Under the pieces are notes generated by a model. That model saw only the letters and a list, made by a program, of their open reading frames with translations. It ran no database searches and was not told the origin of the DNA. A stretch of DNA of 64,000 nucleotides from Pseudomonas parasichuanensis (lineage in GTDB: Bacteria > Pseudomonadota > Gammaproteobacteria > Pseudomonadales > Pseudomonadaceae), in the NCBI RefSeq assembly GCF_021601385.1, contig NZ_BQHO01000001.1, forward strand, positions 62,001-126,000, written 5' to 3'. A program made the position numbers and the translations under genes. Position 1 is the first letter of the stretch. Every line of letters starts with the position of its first letter. Shown here piece after piece: positions 19,917 through 28,931 of the stretch.

Positions 19917-20058
19917 CTATCGCCGACGAAAAGCACTGTATGAATTTACAGTGTAGCGGTTTCGCATCAGGGTGTTGAGGCGTAGACTCCCTGGATTTTT
20001 CGATTTTGTATCTGAGAAGGTATCTTCTAAGAGAAGTCGTTAGCCAGGCAAATGTCGC

Positions 20059-20215
20059 TTGAACAATACCTTTCCATTTGTGACAATTATCCGTCACAGG
20101 CTCACTAAAAGGATTCAAAGGCGTGTTTTTGACATTGTTCGGATGGGAATTCTTCCTCGAAACATATTCGCGTTCGGGAATGTTCCTTGACTATTACTTT
20201 TCCATCTGTGAGAAT
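20059..20215 (+). promoter_or_regulatory. Two candidate promoters upstream of the winged-helix/integrase genes
   Basis: The 414-base gap 19857-20270 has no gene. Two -35/-10 pairs share one design: TTGAAC-N17-GACAAT (20059-20087) and TTGACT-N17-GAGAAT (20187-20215). Each has CCATTTGTG or CCATCTGTG ending at or overlapping the first base of the -10. The first also lies in a TGTGAC-N8-GTCACA palindrome (20079-20098). Transcription would proceed into the regulator at 20271. Confidence 0.5.
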
Positions 20216-20270
20216 CATATCTGGCTCCTGGGCCTTCACTTGGTTTTCAACAAGGTGGTAGATAAGAAAC

Positions 20271-20627
20271 ATGGACAGCGCACAGATCACAAGCCTGGTC
20301 ACGGCACTTGAGAAGTTCCACGACCTGGACCCCAAAATGCCGATTCGGCAAGTCATCTATTTGCTCACTCTTGCCCAGCAAAAAGAGCCTGTGGGCATCT
20401 CAGAAATGGCCGACTTGGTTGGGGTAGGTGTAGCTGTCGCATCCCGCTACGCTGCGAGCTATGGGCGTGGTGGGCGCACGGACGCTGGTTTGGGCTTCCT
20501 GGTCGCTAAGGAAGACCCGAACGATTGGCGTAAGAAGCAACTGGTGTTCACGGACGCCGGGCGCAAATTCATTGAAAGCTTGTTCGAATCAGAGGACAAA
20601 AATGCCCATATACAGGAAGGGAAATAG
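20271..20627 (+). CDS. Phage winged-helix DNA-binding protein (MarR-like)
   Basis: 118 residues. An N-terminal helix (ITSLVTALEKFHDLD) is followed by MPIRQVIYLLTLAQQKEPVG, then a helix-turn-helix reading ISEMADLVGVGVAVASRYAA and a wing with LGFLVAKEDPNDWRKKQLVFTDAG, the pattern of MarR-type winged helices. It overlaps the integrase start by 26 bases, so both are translated from one message. It may regulate integration or lysogeny, or act as a directionality factor. The family assignment is by pattern only. Confidence 0.75.
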   Translation: MDSAQITSLVTALEKFHDLDPKMPIRQVIYLLTLAQQKEPVGISEMADLVGVGVAVASRYAASYGRGGRTDAGLGFLVAKEDPNDWRKKQLVFTDAGRKFIESLFESEDKNAHIQEGK

Positions 20628-21684
20628 ATACCTAGTTTCACTCGGGTCACGCAACGACCGCTACAGACAAACGTTCGCCACAGAGGAAGAGGCGAAGGCC
20701 GATGAGGCTAGAGAGCTAGCAAGGAGGGCCACGCTACCCAAGGCGGTACGTGGCGAAGGCACCGGCACCATCTCCCCGCTGAAATCCCGCAAGACCCTTC
20801 AAGAAGCCTACGACCTGACATTCCGCCTGGAGTGGAAGGGTGGCAAGTCTGAAAAAACGATGACACTCAATGGCGGCAACGTGCTGAAAGCACTTGGGGC
20901 CGACACGCTGCTGAGCGATATCACGACCGAGACCATCACCGAAATGGTCCTGGAGTTTGAAGACTTGGGCAACTCTGGTTCGACCGTGAACCGCAAGCTG
21001 TCGCTTCTTTCTATGGTCCTCAAGACCGCTGTGAACCACAACTGGCTCCTCAGCGTGCCACGTATGATCCGCCGTAAAGAGGGCAAGCACCGTATCCGCT
21101 GGATGAACACGGAGGAGGAGGGCAACGTCCTAAAGGCGTGCCAGCACCTGGGGCTCAACTGCCTTCACGACTTCATCATTGTGGCGGTCGATACAGGGTT
21201 CCGCCGTGCTGAACTCCTCGGGCTCAGCGCTCCTGACTTCCAGGAAGGGATGATTCACCTGTACGCCGGACAGACCAAGAACGGAGACGCCCGTGCCATC
21301 CCGGCTACCAGTCGCGTGGCGCGCATCCTGCACCGCAGGCGGATGAACCTGACTACCTTTGAAGGGCTCACCGTTTCATCCTTGCGTCACCAGTGGGCCA
21401 CTCTGCGCGCCTACATGGGCATGGAAGAAGACCCGCAGTTCATCGTTCACATGCTTCGCCACACCTGCGCTTCGCGCCTGGTACAGCGCGGCGTCCCGTT
21501 GGCCTCCGTCCAGCATTGGATGGGCCACAAGAACATCAACACGACACTCCGGTACGCGCATCTGGCACCGGAAAATCTGATGCAGGCGCGCAATGCGCTA
21601 GAGGCAGCACCGGCACAGCCGACCGCTTTTGAGTCGGTAGAGCGCGACACGTTCTTCAACTATGGTGAGGCTACAACGGCCTAG
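20602..21684 (+). CDS. int: Tyrosine-type site-specific integrase
   Basis: 360 residues starting at ATG 20602 (preceded by AGAGGAC); the frame extends upstream but overlaps the regulator. An N-terminal arm-binding region with basic residues is followed by a core-binding domain. The catalytic residues are in order: Arg201 (GFRRAELLGL), His283 and Arg286 (HMLRHT), His309 (MGHKN) and Tyr318 (LRYAHL). All are present, so the enzyme could be active. It lies next to attR, the usual place, and the core site is tRNA-Leu. Confidence 0.93.
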   Translation: MPIYRKGNRYLVSLGSRNDRYRQTFATEEEAKADEARELARRATLPKAVRGEGTGTISPLKSRKTLQEAYDLTFRLEWKGGKSEKTMTLNGGNVLKALGADTLLSDITTETITEMVLEFEDLGNSGSTVNRKLSLLSMVLKTAVNHNWLLSVPRMIRRKEGKHRIRWMNTEEEGNVLKACQHLGLNCLHDFIIVAVDTGFRRAELLGLSAPDFQEGMIHLYAGQTKNGDARAIPATSRVARILHRRRMNLTTFEGLTVSSLRHQWATLRAYMGMEEDPQFIVHMLRHTCASRLVQRGVPLASVQHWMGHKNINTTLRYAHLAPENLMQARNALEAAPAQPTAFESVERDTFFNYGEATTA

Positions 21685-21686
21685 TT

Positions 21687-21823
21687 GGGACACATTTTCT
21701 GATTCGTGGCTCGGGCAGAGTAGGCCCTGAGCGGCGACCGTGGGCCCACCCAAAATGGGGCGGGACACACCGGGACACATGGGGACACTTGGGACACGAA
21801 TTTAGCGTTGCATAGTGTGTCCC
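21687..21823. promoter_or_regulatory. Six GGGACAC heptamers near attR (candidate integrase arm sites)
   Basis: Direct copies at 21687, 21762, 21772, 21782 and 21791, and one inverted (GTGTCCC) at 21817-21823. Three are spaced about 10 bases, one helical turn. Together with two copies near attL they form the only repeat shared by both ends apart from the att core. No gene is present in 21685-21982. Confidence 0.6.
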
Positions 21824-21892
21824 ACCTGTGTAAGATGCGCGCCAAGCCCTTGTATCTAAAGGGTTTCGCGAATTGACCAAGCTCTGGCGCCA

Positions 21893-21947
21893 GATTTAGG
21901 TTCCAGCGGCGCAAGCTGTAAGAGTTCGAGTCTCTTCGTCCGCACCA
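21893..21947 (+). repeat. attR: 55-bp partial tRNA-Leu duplicate
   Basis: Exact copy of bases 15621-15675. It lacks the 5' half of the tRNA and cannot make a functional tRNA-Leu. Confidence 0.95.
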
Positions 21948-21982
21948 TGTTTCTGTAAGGCTGTACCGCAACACTGCATTAT

Positions 21983-22059
21983 GGTGGGCGTAGCTCAGTT
22001 GGTAGAGCGCCGGATTGTGATTCCGGTTGTCGTGGGTTCGATTCCCATCGTCCACCCCA
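21983..22059 (+). tRNA. tRNA-His (anticodon GTG), copy 2
   Basis: Same 77-nt sequence as 15457-15533, including G-1 and the CCA end. An Arg-His-Leu-His cluster upstream of tig is the normal Pseudomonas arrangement, so this copy is ancestral rather than part of the inserted element. With the element in place it is separated from its original promoter by 6.3 kb. Confidence 0.98.
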
Positions 22060-22068
22060 TATTTTACG

Positions 22069-22106
22069 AAGGCGCCTTGATCGAAAGATCGGGCGCCTTT
22101 GTTGTT
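22069..22106 (+). terminator. Terminator after tRNA-His copy 2
   Basis: AAGGCGCC (22069-22076) pairs with GGCGCCTT (22092-22099), with an inner GATC/GATC stem, and TTTGTTGTTT follows. Confidence 0.8.
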
Positions 22107-22241
22107 TCTGGCTCGCGTCATGACTTTTACTCGTCTTCCTTCGTTCCCCCCTTGCAATCCTCTAGTGATGCCCCAATTAAAGCTGTTAGATTTCAGCCGG
22201 TTGAGCGTCCGGCCAAGCATGCCGGCAGAGGAATACCGCAC

Positions 22242-22538
22242 ATGATCGCAAAAGAAGCGCGCCAGGCCTTGGCGCTGCAACGTTTCGCCGAAGCCAATCC
22301 GCAACTGCGCGAAGAGATTCGCGAGCTGGATGCGCGTGAGCAGGCGCAGCAGATCGAATGGGCGTTCGAGGATGCTGCCGACGAGCAGGGCATCCAGCCT
22401 TGGGAGTTGGCCCTGCAATTGATCGCCGAAACGCCGGAGCAGCTGCAGGCCATGCGCCTGGAGACCCACCGCGAGGTGGCCGAGGCGCTGGGGATGGAGT
22501 GGGAAGAATACTGTCAGTTCAACGAGATCGAGCCGTAA
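22242..22538 (+). CDS. Conserved hypothetical protein (98 aa), DUF6388-like
   Basis: Starts at ATG 22242 after AGAGGAA; the long upstream frame only reads through tRNA-His. The product is small, helical and acidic, with RFAEANPQLREEIRELDARE, WELALQLIAETPEQLQAMRL and HREVAEALGMEWEEYCQFN. Small Pseudomonas proteins of this pattern are annotated DUF6388. Function unknown. It lies between the tRNA cluster and tig. Confidence 0.8.
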   Translation: MIAKEARQALALQRFAEANPQLREEIRELDAREQAQQIEWAFEDAADEQGIQPWELALQLIAETPEQLQAMRLETHREVAEALGMEWEEYCQFNEIEP

Positions 22539-22698
22539 TAGAAGGTGCGTTCTGGTTGGGCGGGGTTTGTTTGACAAGGTTTTACAATCGCGCGGCCTGA
22601 GAGGGCCTGCGCGGGCAACGCTTAAACAGGCCAGACGCCACGGCGCTCGGGCCTTTCAAGGAAAACGACCGGCGTGGCCTGCCGACAATCCGGGTGGG

Positions 22699-22727
22699 GT
22701 GACTTCTGCTGAATGAGTCACTAGAAT
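22699..22727 (+). promoter_or_regulatory. Candidate tig promoter
   Basis: GTGACT, 17-base spacer, TAGAAT, ending 62 bases before the tig ATG. Four of six and five of six matches to sigma-70 consensus. Confidence 0.5.
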
Positions 22728-22789
22728 GCTTGCCCTTGATTCTGGAGTCGGGCTATCGCCGGCTAACGTCTGTGCAACGAGGAATATCC

Positions 22790-24103
22790 ATGCAAGTTTC
22801 TGTTGAAAACACTTCCGCTCTCGAGCGCCGCATGACCATCGCCGTTCCGGCCGAGCGCGTCGAGAACGAAGTCAACAAGCGTCTGCAGCAGACTGCCCGT
22901 CGCGCCAAGGTTGCAGGCTTCCGTCCTGGCAAGGTGCCGATGAGCGTCATTCGCCAGCGTTTCGAAGCCGATGCCCGTCAGGAAGCCTTCGGCGACCTGG
23001 TCCAGGCCTCTTTCTACGAAGCCATCGTCGAGCAGAAGCTGAACCCGGCCGGCGCCCCTGCCGTTGAGCCCAAGTCGTTCGAAAAAGGCAAGGACCTCGA
23101 GTTCGTCGCTATCTTCGAAGTCTTCCCAGAGTTCACCGTTTCGGGCCTGGACTCGATCAAGGTCGAGCGCCTGAGCGCCGAAGTGGCCGATGCCGATCTG
23201 GACCAGATGCTGGAAGTGCTGCGCAAGCAGAACACCCGTTTCGAGGCCGTCGAGCGCGCCGCGCAGAACGACGACCAGGTCAACATCGACTTCGTTGGCA
23301 AGATCGATGGTGAAGCCTTCGCCGGTGGTTCGGCCAAGGGCACCCAGCTGGTGCTGGGTTCCGGTCGCATGATCCCAGGCTTCGAAGATGGCCTGGTTGG
23401 CGCCAAGGCTGGTGAAGAGCGCGTTGTCAACGTGACCTTCCCAGAGGACTACCAGAACCTCGATCTGGCTGGCAAAGCCGCCGAGTTCACCATCACCGTC
23501 AACAGCGTTTCGGCACCCCAGCTGCCAGAGCTGAACGAAGAGTTCTTCGCCCAGTTCGGTATCAAAGAGTCGACCCTGGAAGGCTTCCGCACCGAAGTTC
23601 GCAAGAACATGGAGCGTGAACTGCGTCAGGCCATCAAGACCAAGGTGAAGAACCAGGTCATGGACGGTCTGCTGGCCGCCAACCCGATCGAAGTGCCAAA
23701 AGCCCTGCTGGAAAACGAAGTCAACCGTCTGCGCGTGCAGGCTGTTCAGCAGTTCGGTGGCAACATCAAGCCTGACCAACTGCCGGCCGAGTTGTTCGAA
23801 GAACAAGCCAAGCGCCGTGTGGTGCTGGGCCTGATCGTCGCCGAAGTGGTCAAGCAGTTCGACCTGAAGCCGGACGACGCCAAAGTGCGTGAAATGATCG
23901 AAGAAATGGCTTCGGCCTACCAGGAGCCAGAGCAGGTCATCGCCTGGTACTACAAGAACGACCAGCAACTGAACGAAGTGCGTTCGGTTGTACTGGAAGA
24001 ACAAGTTGTAGATACTGTCCTGCAGAAAGCGACTGTGACCGACAAGTCGGTCTCGTACGAAGAAGCTGTAAAACCAGCACAGGCTCAAGCCGACGCTGAG
24101 TAA
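22790..24103 (+). CDS. tig: Trigger factor
   Basis: 437-residue ribosome-associated chaperone with peptidyl-prolyl isomerase activity. The N-terminal ribosome-docking signature is [21 protein letters not shown]-type domain follows at about residues 150-245 ([32 protein letters not shown]), then the helical C-terminal chaperone arms. Start ATG 22790 has ACGAGGAA. First gene of the tig-clpP-clpX-lon chaperone and protease cluster. Confidence 0.98.
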   Translation: MQVSVENTSALERRMTIAVPAERVENEVNKRLQQTARRAKVAGFRPGKVPMSVIRQRFEADARQEAFGDLVQASFYEAIVEQKLNPAGAPAVEPKSFEKGKDLEFVAIFEVFPEFTVSGLDSIKVERLSAEVADADLDQMLEVLRKQNTRFEAVERAAQNDDQVNIDFVGKIDGEAFAGGSAKGTQLVLGSGRMIPGFEDGLVGAKAGEERVVNVTFPEDYQNLDLAGKAAEFTITVNSVSAPQLPELNEEFFAQFGIKESTLEGFRTEVRKNMERELRQAIKTKVKNQVMDGLLAANPIEVPKALLENEVNRLRVQAVQQFGGNIKPDQLPAELFEEQAKRRVVLGLIVAEVVKQFDLKPDDAKVREMIEEMASAYQEPEQVIAWYYKNDQQLNEVRSVVLEEQVVDTVLQKATVTDKSVSYEEAVKPAQAQADAE

Positions 24104-24127
24104 CAGGCTACTCTCGTAGGAAGCCCC

Positions 24128-24155
24128 CACAAGCCAGCCTTCGCGCTGGCTTGTG
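24128..24155 (+). terminator. Hairpin between tig and clpP
   Basis: CACAAGCCAGC-CTTCGC-GCTGGCTTGTG, 11-bp stem with no T-run. It could attenuate read-through or stabilise the tig message. Confidence 0.6.
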
Positions 24156-24194
24156 CGTATTCAAGCCATGACTATTTGGGAGTGAGTGCAGGAC

Positions 24195-24836
24195 ATGTCC
24201 CGCAATTCTTATATTCAGCAGAGCTCTGACATCCAGGCCGCAGGCGGCCTGGTCCCGATGGTTATCGAGCAGTCCGCCCGTGGCGAACGCGCCTATGACA
24301 TCTACTCGCGCCTCTTGAAGGAGCGGGTGATCTTCCTGGTCGGTCCTGTAGAAGACTACATGGCCAACCTGGTGGTGGCGCAACTGCTGTTCCTGGAAGC
24401 GGAAAACCCGGACAAGGATATCCATCTGTACATCAACTCGCCGGGCGGTTCGGTGACTGCCGGCATGTCGATCTACGACACCATGCAGTTCATCAAGCCG
24501 GACGTCTCGACCATCTGCATCGGTCAGGCCTGCAGCATGGGCGCCTTCCTGCTGGCGGCCGGTGCCGCTGGCAAGCGTCACTGCCTGCCGAACTCGCGGG
24601 TGATGATTCACCAGCCGCTCGGCGGCTTCCAGGGGCAGGCGACCGACATCGAGATCCACGCCCAGGAGATCCTCAACATCAAGGCGCGCCTGAACGAACT
24701 GCTGGCCCATCACACCGGCCAACCGCTCGAGACCATCAAGCGCGACACCGAGCGTGACAACTTCATGAGCGCTGCGCGCGCGGCCGAGTACGGCCTGATC
24801 GACTCGGTCTACGACAAGCGGCAACTGGCATCCTGA
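24195..24836 (+). CDS. clpP: ATP-dependent Clp protease proteolytic subunit
   Basis: 213 residues. The serine protease triad is visible: Ser in GQACSMGAF, His in [10 protein letters not shown], Asp in RDTERDNF. The start at ATG 24195 (MSRNSYIQ) matches other pseudomonads; a GTG three codons upstream is also in frame. It assembles into a 14-mer capped by ClpX (next gene) or ClpA. Confidence 0.98.
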   Translation: MSRNSYIQQSSDIQAAGGLVPMVIEQSARGERAYDIYSRLLKERVIFLVGPVEDYMANLVVAQLLFLEAENPDKDIHLYINSPGGSVTAGMSIYDTMQFIKPDVSTICIGQACSMGAFLLAAGAAGKRHCLPNSRVMIHQPLGGFQGQATDIEIHAQEILNIKARLNELLAHHTGQPLETIKRDTERDNFMSAARAAEYGLIDSVYDKRQLAS

Positions 24837-24850
24837 AGCAATGCGCCAGA

Positions 24851-24879
24851 GCGGTCGGGTGCGCAGTGTGCCCGACCGC
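24851..24879 (+). terminator. Strong hairpin between clpP and clpX
   Basis: GCGGTCGGG pairs with CCCGACCGC (9 bp) around an 11-base loop. No T-run follows, so it is more likely an mRNA-stabilising or partial termination structure. It directly precedes the candidate heat-shock promoter. Confidence 0.55.
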
Positions 24880-24882
24880 GGA

Positions 24883-24911
24883 CTTGAAAAAGCCCGCGAT
24901 TGCCTTCATCT
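24883..24911 (+). promoter_or_regulatory. Candidate sigma-32 (heat-shock) promoter of clpX
   Basis: CTTGAAA, 14-base spacer, CTTCATCT. The -35 is a perfect match to CTTGAAA and the -10 is a partial match to CCCCATNT. It ends 33 bases before clpX. Confidence 0.45.
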
Positions 24912-24944
24912 TGTGTTTCAAGCCTACCGGATTGGATCGATCGA

Positions 24945-26228
24945 ATGACTGACACCCGTAACGGCGAGGACAACGGCAAATTGCTGTATTGCTCCTTCTG
25001 CGGCAAAAGCCAGCACGAAGTGCGCAAGTTGATTGCCGGCCCCTCGGTATTTATCTGCGACGAGTGCGTCGACCTGTGCAACGACATCATCCGTGAGGAG
25101 GTGCAGGAAGCCCAGGCCGAGAGCAACGCGCACAAGCTACCCTCGCCGAAAGAAATCAGCGGCATCCTGGACCAGTACGTCATTGGTCAGGAGCGCGCCA
25201 AGAAGGTGCTTGCCGTAGCGGTGTACAACCACTACAAGCGCCTGAACCAGCGTGACAAGAAGGGCGACGAAGTCGAGCTCGGCAAGAGCAACATCCTGCT
25301 GATCGGGCCAACCGGCTCGGGCAAGACGCTGCTGGCCGAAACCCTCGCGCGCCTGCTGAACGTGCCGTTCACCATTGCTGACGCCACCACCCTGACCGAA
25401 GCCGGTTATGTGGGTGAGGACGTCGAGAACATCATTCAGAAATTGCTGCAAAAGTGCGACTACGACGTGGAAAAGGCCCAGATGGGCATCGTCTACATCG
25501 ACGAGATCGACAAGATCTCGCGCAAGTCGGATAACCCGTCCATTACCCGTGATGTTTCGGGTGAGGGCGTGCAGCAGGCACTGCTGAAACTGATCGAAGG
25601 CACTGTCGCTTCCGTGCCGCCGCAAGGTGGCCGCAAGCACCCGCAACAGGAATTCCTGCAGGTTGATACCCGCAATATCCTGTTCATTTGCGGTGGCGCT
25701 TTCTCTGGCCTGGAAAAGGTCATCCAGAACCGTTCTACCAAAGGTGGTATCGGTTTCAGTGCAGAAGTGCGCAGCAAGGAAGAAGGCAAGAAAGTCGGCG
25801 AGTCGCTGCGTGAAGTCGAGCCGGACGATCTGGTCAAGTTCGGCCTGATCCCCGAGTTCGTCGGTCGTCTGCCGGTACTGGCGACACTCGACGAGCTGGA
25901 CGAGGCTGCACTGATGCAGATCCTGACCGAGCCGAAGAACGCGCTGACCAAGCAATACGCCAAGCTGTTCGAAATGGAAAGCGTCGACCTCGAGTTCCGC
26001 AGCGATGCGCTCAAGGCCGTTGCCCGCAAGGCGCTGGAGCGCAAGACCGGCGCCCGTGGCCTGCGTTCGATCCTGGAGGGCGTGCTGCTCGACACCATGT
26101 ACGAGATTCCTTCGCAGAAGGAAGTCAGCAAGGTGGTGATCGACGAAAGCGTCATCGAGGGTACCTCGAAGCCGCTGCTGATCTACGAGAACAGCGAGCC
26201 GCAAGCCAAGGCCGCCCCCGACGCCTGA
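24945..26228 (+). CDS. clpX: ATP-dependent Clp protease ATP-binding subunit ClpX
   Basis: 427-residue AAA+ unfoldase. An N-terminal C4 zinc domain ([14 protein letters not shown]) is followed by Walker A GPTGSGKT, pore loop GYVGED, Walker [16 protein letters not shown] (RKH loop), the IGF loop (GGIGFSAEV) that docks on ClpP, and sensor 2 GARGLRSI. Full length. It delivers substrates to ClpP, encoded just upstream. Confidence 0.98.
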   Translation: MTDTRNGEDNGKLLYCSFCGKSQHEVRKLIAGPSVFICDECVDLCNDIIREEVQEAQAESNAHKLPSPKEISGILDQYVIGQERAKKVLAVAVYNHYKRLNQRDKKGDEVELGKSNILLIGPTGSGKTLLAETLARLLNVPFTIADATTLTEAGYVGEDVENIIQKLLQKCDYDVEKAQMGIVYIDEIDKISRKSDNPSITRDVSGEGVQQALLKLIEGTVASVPPQGGRKHPQQEFLQVDTRNILFICGGAFSGLEKVIQNRSTKGGIGFSAEVRSKEEGKKVGESLREVEPDDLVKFGLIPEFVGRLPVLATLDELDEAALMQILTEPKNALTKQYAKLFEMESVDLEFRSDALKAVARKALERKTGARGLRSILEGVLLDTMYEIPSQKEVSKVVIDESVIEGTSKPLLIYENSEPQAKAAPDA

Positions 26229-26248
26229 TCGGGCAAGGGGCAGCATGT

Positions 26249-26274
26249 AAAAAGGGGCCTTCGGGCCCCTTTTT
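26249..26274 (+). terminator. Terminator after clpX
   Basis: AAAAAGGGGCC-TTCG-type loop-GGCCCCTTTTT. Confidence 0.92.
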
Positions 26275-26293
26275 GCATTTCCTGGTCTCAGCG

Positions 26294-26322
26294 CTTGTAA
26301 TTTCAAAGGCCTGCCCCCACAT
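26294..26322 (+). promoter_or_regulatory. Candidate sigma-32 (heat-shock) promoter of lon
   Basis: CTTGTAA, 14-base spacer, CCCCACAT: one mismatch in each box against CTTGAAA and CCCCATNT. It ends 59 bases before the lon ATG. Confidence 0.6.
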
Positions 26323-26381
26323 TAGCCCCAAGCACCATTTCCAACGGTTTCCGGCCACAAGGCCGCTGTAGAGGCGAAATC

Positions 26382-28778
26382 ATGAAGACCACCCTCGACT
26401 TGCCTCTTTTGCCATTGCGCGACGTTGTCGTCTATCCGCACATGGTCATCCCACTGTTCGTGGGGCGTGAGAAGTCCATCGAAGCCCTTGAGGCGGCGAT
26501 GACGGGCGAAAAGCAGATCCTCCTGCTGGCCCAGAAGAATCCTGCCGACGATGATCCGGGTGAGGACGCCCTGTACCGCGTCGGCACCGTCGCCACTGTC
26601 CTGCAACTGCTCAAGCTGCCCGATGGCACCGTCAAGGTGCTGGTCGAGGGTGAGCAACGCGGCGCGGTGGAGCGTTTCAACGAAGTCGACGGCCATATTC
26701 GTGCCGAAGTCAGCCTGATCGACGAAGTGGAGGCCGCCGAGCGCGAGTCCGAAGTCTTCGTGCGCACCTTGCTGTCGCAGTTCGAGCAGTACGTCCAACT
26801 GGGCAAAAAAGTCCCCGCCGAAGTGCTGTCCTCACTCAACAGCATCGAAGAGCCGGGCCGCCTGGTCGACACCATGGCCGCGCACATGGCCTTGAAGATC
26901 GAGCAGAAGCAGGAAATTCTCGAAATCGTCGAGCTGCAGGCTCGTGTCGAACACGTGCTGGCGCTGCTGGACGCCGAGATCGACCTGCTGCAGGTCGAAA
27001 AGCGTATCCGTGGCCGCGTCAAGAAGCAGATGGAGCGCAGCCAGCGCGAGTACTACCTGAATGAGCAGATGAAGGCCATTCAGAAAGAGCTCGGCGATGG
27101 CGACGAAGGTCACAACGAAGTCGAAGAGCTCAAGAAGCGTATTGAAGCCGCCGGCTTGCCGAAAGACGCCCTGACCAAGGCCCAGGCCGAGCTGAACAAG
27201 CTCAAGCAGATGTCGCCGATGTCCGCCGAGGCCACCGTGGTGCGTTCGTACCTGGACTGGCTGGTGCAGGTACCGTGGAAAGCACAGAGCAAGGTACGCC
27301 TGGACCTGGCCAAGGCCGAAGAAATCCTTGATGCCGACCACTATGGCCTGGAAGAGGTCAAGGAACGCATTCTCGAATACCTCGCTGTGCAGAAGCGGGT
27401 GAAGAAGATTCGCGGCCCGGTGCTGTGCCTGGTTGGCCCGCCTGGCGTGGGCAAGACCTCGCTGGCCGAGTCGATCGCCGCGGCGACCAATCGCAAGTTC
27501 GTGCGCATGGCCCTCGGTGGCGTGCGTGACGAAGCGGAAATCCGCGGTCACCGCCGTACCTACATCGGTTCGATGCCGGGGCGCCTGATCCAGAAAATGA
27601 CCAAGGTGGGCGTACGCAACCCGCTGTTCCTGCTCGATGAAATCGACAAGATGGGCAGCGACATGCGTGGCGACCCGGCGTCGGCACTGCTGGAAGTGCT
27701 CGACCCCGAGCAGAACCACAACTTCAACGATCACTACCTGGAAGTCGACTACGACCTGTCGGATGTGATGTTCCTGTGCACCTCGAACTCGATGAACATT
27801 CCGCCGGCGCTGCTCGACCGCATGGAAGTCATCCGCCTGCCGGGTTACACCGAGGATGAGAAGGTCAACATCGCGGTCAAGTACCTGGTGCCCAAGCAGG
27901 TCAAGGCCAACGGCTTGAAGAAGGATGAGCTGGAAGTCGACGTTTCGGCGATCCGCGACATCATTCGCTACTACACCCGCGAAGCCGGCGTGCGTGGCCT
28001 TGAGCGGCAGATCGCCAAGGTGTGCCGCAAGGTGGTCAAGGAGCACACCGGGCAGAAGCAGGTTAAGGTCAAGGTCACCGGCGAGCAGCTCGAGCAGCTG
28101 CTGGGCGTGAAGAAGTTCCGCTATGGCCTCGCTGAGCAGCAGGATCAGATCGGCCAGGTCACCGGCCTGGCCTGGACCCAGGTGGGCGGCGAGCTGCTGA
28201 CCATCGAAGCCGTGGTCATCCCCGGCAAGGGCCAGTTGATCAAGACCGGCTCGCTGGGCGATGTCATGGTGGAGTCGATCACCGCTGCGCAAACCGTGGT
28301 GCGCAGCCGCGCCGCAAGCCTGGGGATCGCTGCAGACTTCCACGAAAAGCGCGACGTTCACATCCATATGCCTGAAGGCGCTACACCCAAGGATGGCCCG
28401 AGCGCAGGCATCGGCATGTGCACCGCACTGGTCTCGGCGCTGACCCAGATCCCGGTGCGCGCAGATGTCGCGATGACTGGCGAAATCACCCTGCGTGGCC
28501 AGGTCCTGGCTATTGGTGGCCTCAAGGAAAAACTGCTGGCCGCGCACCGTGGTGGGATCAAGACGGTGATCATTCCCGAGGAGAATGTTCGCGACCTGAA
28601 GGAAATTCCGGAAAATATCAAACAGGATCTTCAGATCAAACCGGTCAAATGGATTGACGAAGTCCTCCAAATTGCGCTGCAATACGCCCCGGAGCCCTTG
28701 CCAGATGTGGCTCCGGAGATTGTCGCCAAAGATGACAAGCGCGACAGCGATGCCAAGGAAAGAATCAGCACGCATTAG
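26382..28778 (+). CDS. lon: ATP-dependent Lon protease
   Basis: 798-residue LonA. N-terminal substrate domain ([20 protein letters not shown]), coiled-coil, AAA+ domain with Walker [10 protein letters not shown] and Walker [11 protein letters not shown], and the protease domain with the Ser-Lys dyad (Ser in [10 protein letters not shown], Lys in [10 protein letters not shown]). Complete. It degrades misfolded and regulatory proteins. Confidence 0.98.
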   Translation: MKTTLDLPLLPLRDVVVYPHMVIPLFVGREKSIEALEAAMTGEKQILLLAQKNPADDDPGEDALYRVGTVATVLQLLKLPDGTVKVLVEGEQRGAVERFNEVDGHIRAEVSLIDEVEAAERESEVFVRTLLSQFEQYVQLGKKVPAEVLSSLNSIEEPGRLVDTMAAHMALKIEQKQEILEIVELQARVEHVLALLDAEIDLLQVEKRIRGRVKKQMERSQREYYLNEQMKAIQKELGDGDEGHNEVEELKKRIEAAGLPKDALTKAQAELNKLKQMSPMSAEATVVRSYLDWLVQVPWKAQSKVRLDLAKAEEILDADHYGLEEVKERILEYLAVQKRVKKIRGPVLCLVGPPGVGKTSLAESIAAATNRKFVRMALGGVRDEAEIRGHRRTYIGSMPGRLIQKMTKVGVRNPLFLLDEIDKMGSDMRGDPASALLEVLDPEQNHNFNDHYLEVDYDLSDVMFLCTSNSMNIPPALLDRMEVIRLPGYTEDEKVNIAVKYLVPKQVKANGLKKDELEVDVSAIRDIIRYYTREAGVRGLERQIAKVCRKVVKEHTGQKQVKVKVTGEQLEQLLGVKKFRYGLAEQQDQIGQVTGLAWTQVGGELLTIEAVVIPGKGQLIKTGSLGDVMVESITAAQTVVRSRAASLGIAADFHEKRDVHIHMPEGATPKDGPSAGIGMCTALVSALTQIPVRADVAMTGEITLRGQVLAIGGLKEKLLAAHRGGIKTVIIPEENVRDLKEIPENIKQDLQIKPVKWIDEVLQIALQYAPEPLPDVAPEIVAKDDKRDSDAKERISTH

Positions 28779-28803
28779 TAAGTATTTCGCTGGGGGGCTT
28801 TGG

Positions 28804-28833
28804 TTGACAGCTTTTTCGGGCCCTTGCTATAAA
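28804..28833 (+). promoter_or_regulatory. hupB promoter
   Basis: Perfect TTGACA with TATAAA at 18 bases (or CTATAA at 17), just downstream of lon. It leaves a leader of about 90 bases. Confidence 0.8.
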
Positions 28834-28931
28834 GCGGCACGCCATTGCCAACAGGCCACCCAGCGCAGGTTACACACGCTTTTCATTACATACTTAGAAA
28901 CAAACTCAATAGAGAAATAAGGGGACTTAGA

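Larger units (their letters stand above)
15676..21947 (+). mobile_element. Deleted T7-like integrative prophage (autographivirus remnant), 6.27 kb
   Basis: Bounded by the tRNA-Leu att repeats. Gene order from attL: phage-type RNA polymerase N-terminus, an unidentified phage fragment, terminase large-subunit C-terminus, early small genes, ardA, winged-helix gene, tyrosine integrase, attR. This is the order expected for a T7-like genome circularised through its terminal repeat and opened at an attP between integrase and RNA polymerase, with nearly all replication and structural genes deleted. P. putida KT2440 has, as I recall, a T7-like prophage at the same folD-tig locus. Base composition and small overlapping genes differ from the flanks. 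Confidence 0.88.

Noticed and set aside
20079-20098. TGTGAC-N8-GTCACA as a Crp site
   Set aside because: The spacing between TGTGA and TCACA is 10, not 6, so it is not a Crp site; kept only as part of a phage control region.
20123-20311. 62-residue plus-strand frame with hydrophobic residues
   Set aside because: It contains the stronger candidate promoter at 20187-20215, lacks a good ribosome-binding site and overlaps the winged-helix gene.
21681-22577. 298-residue minus-strand frame across attR and tRNA-His
   Set aside because: Antisense of the partial tRNA-Leu, of tRNA-His and of the 98-aa gene; no family features.
26348-26376. REP-like sequence GGCCACAAGGCCGCTGTAG before lon
   Set aside because: Only a partial match to the second repeat family; it overlaps the lon leader and is probably chance.
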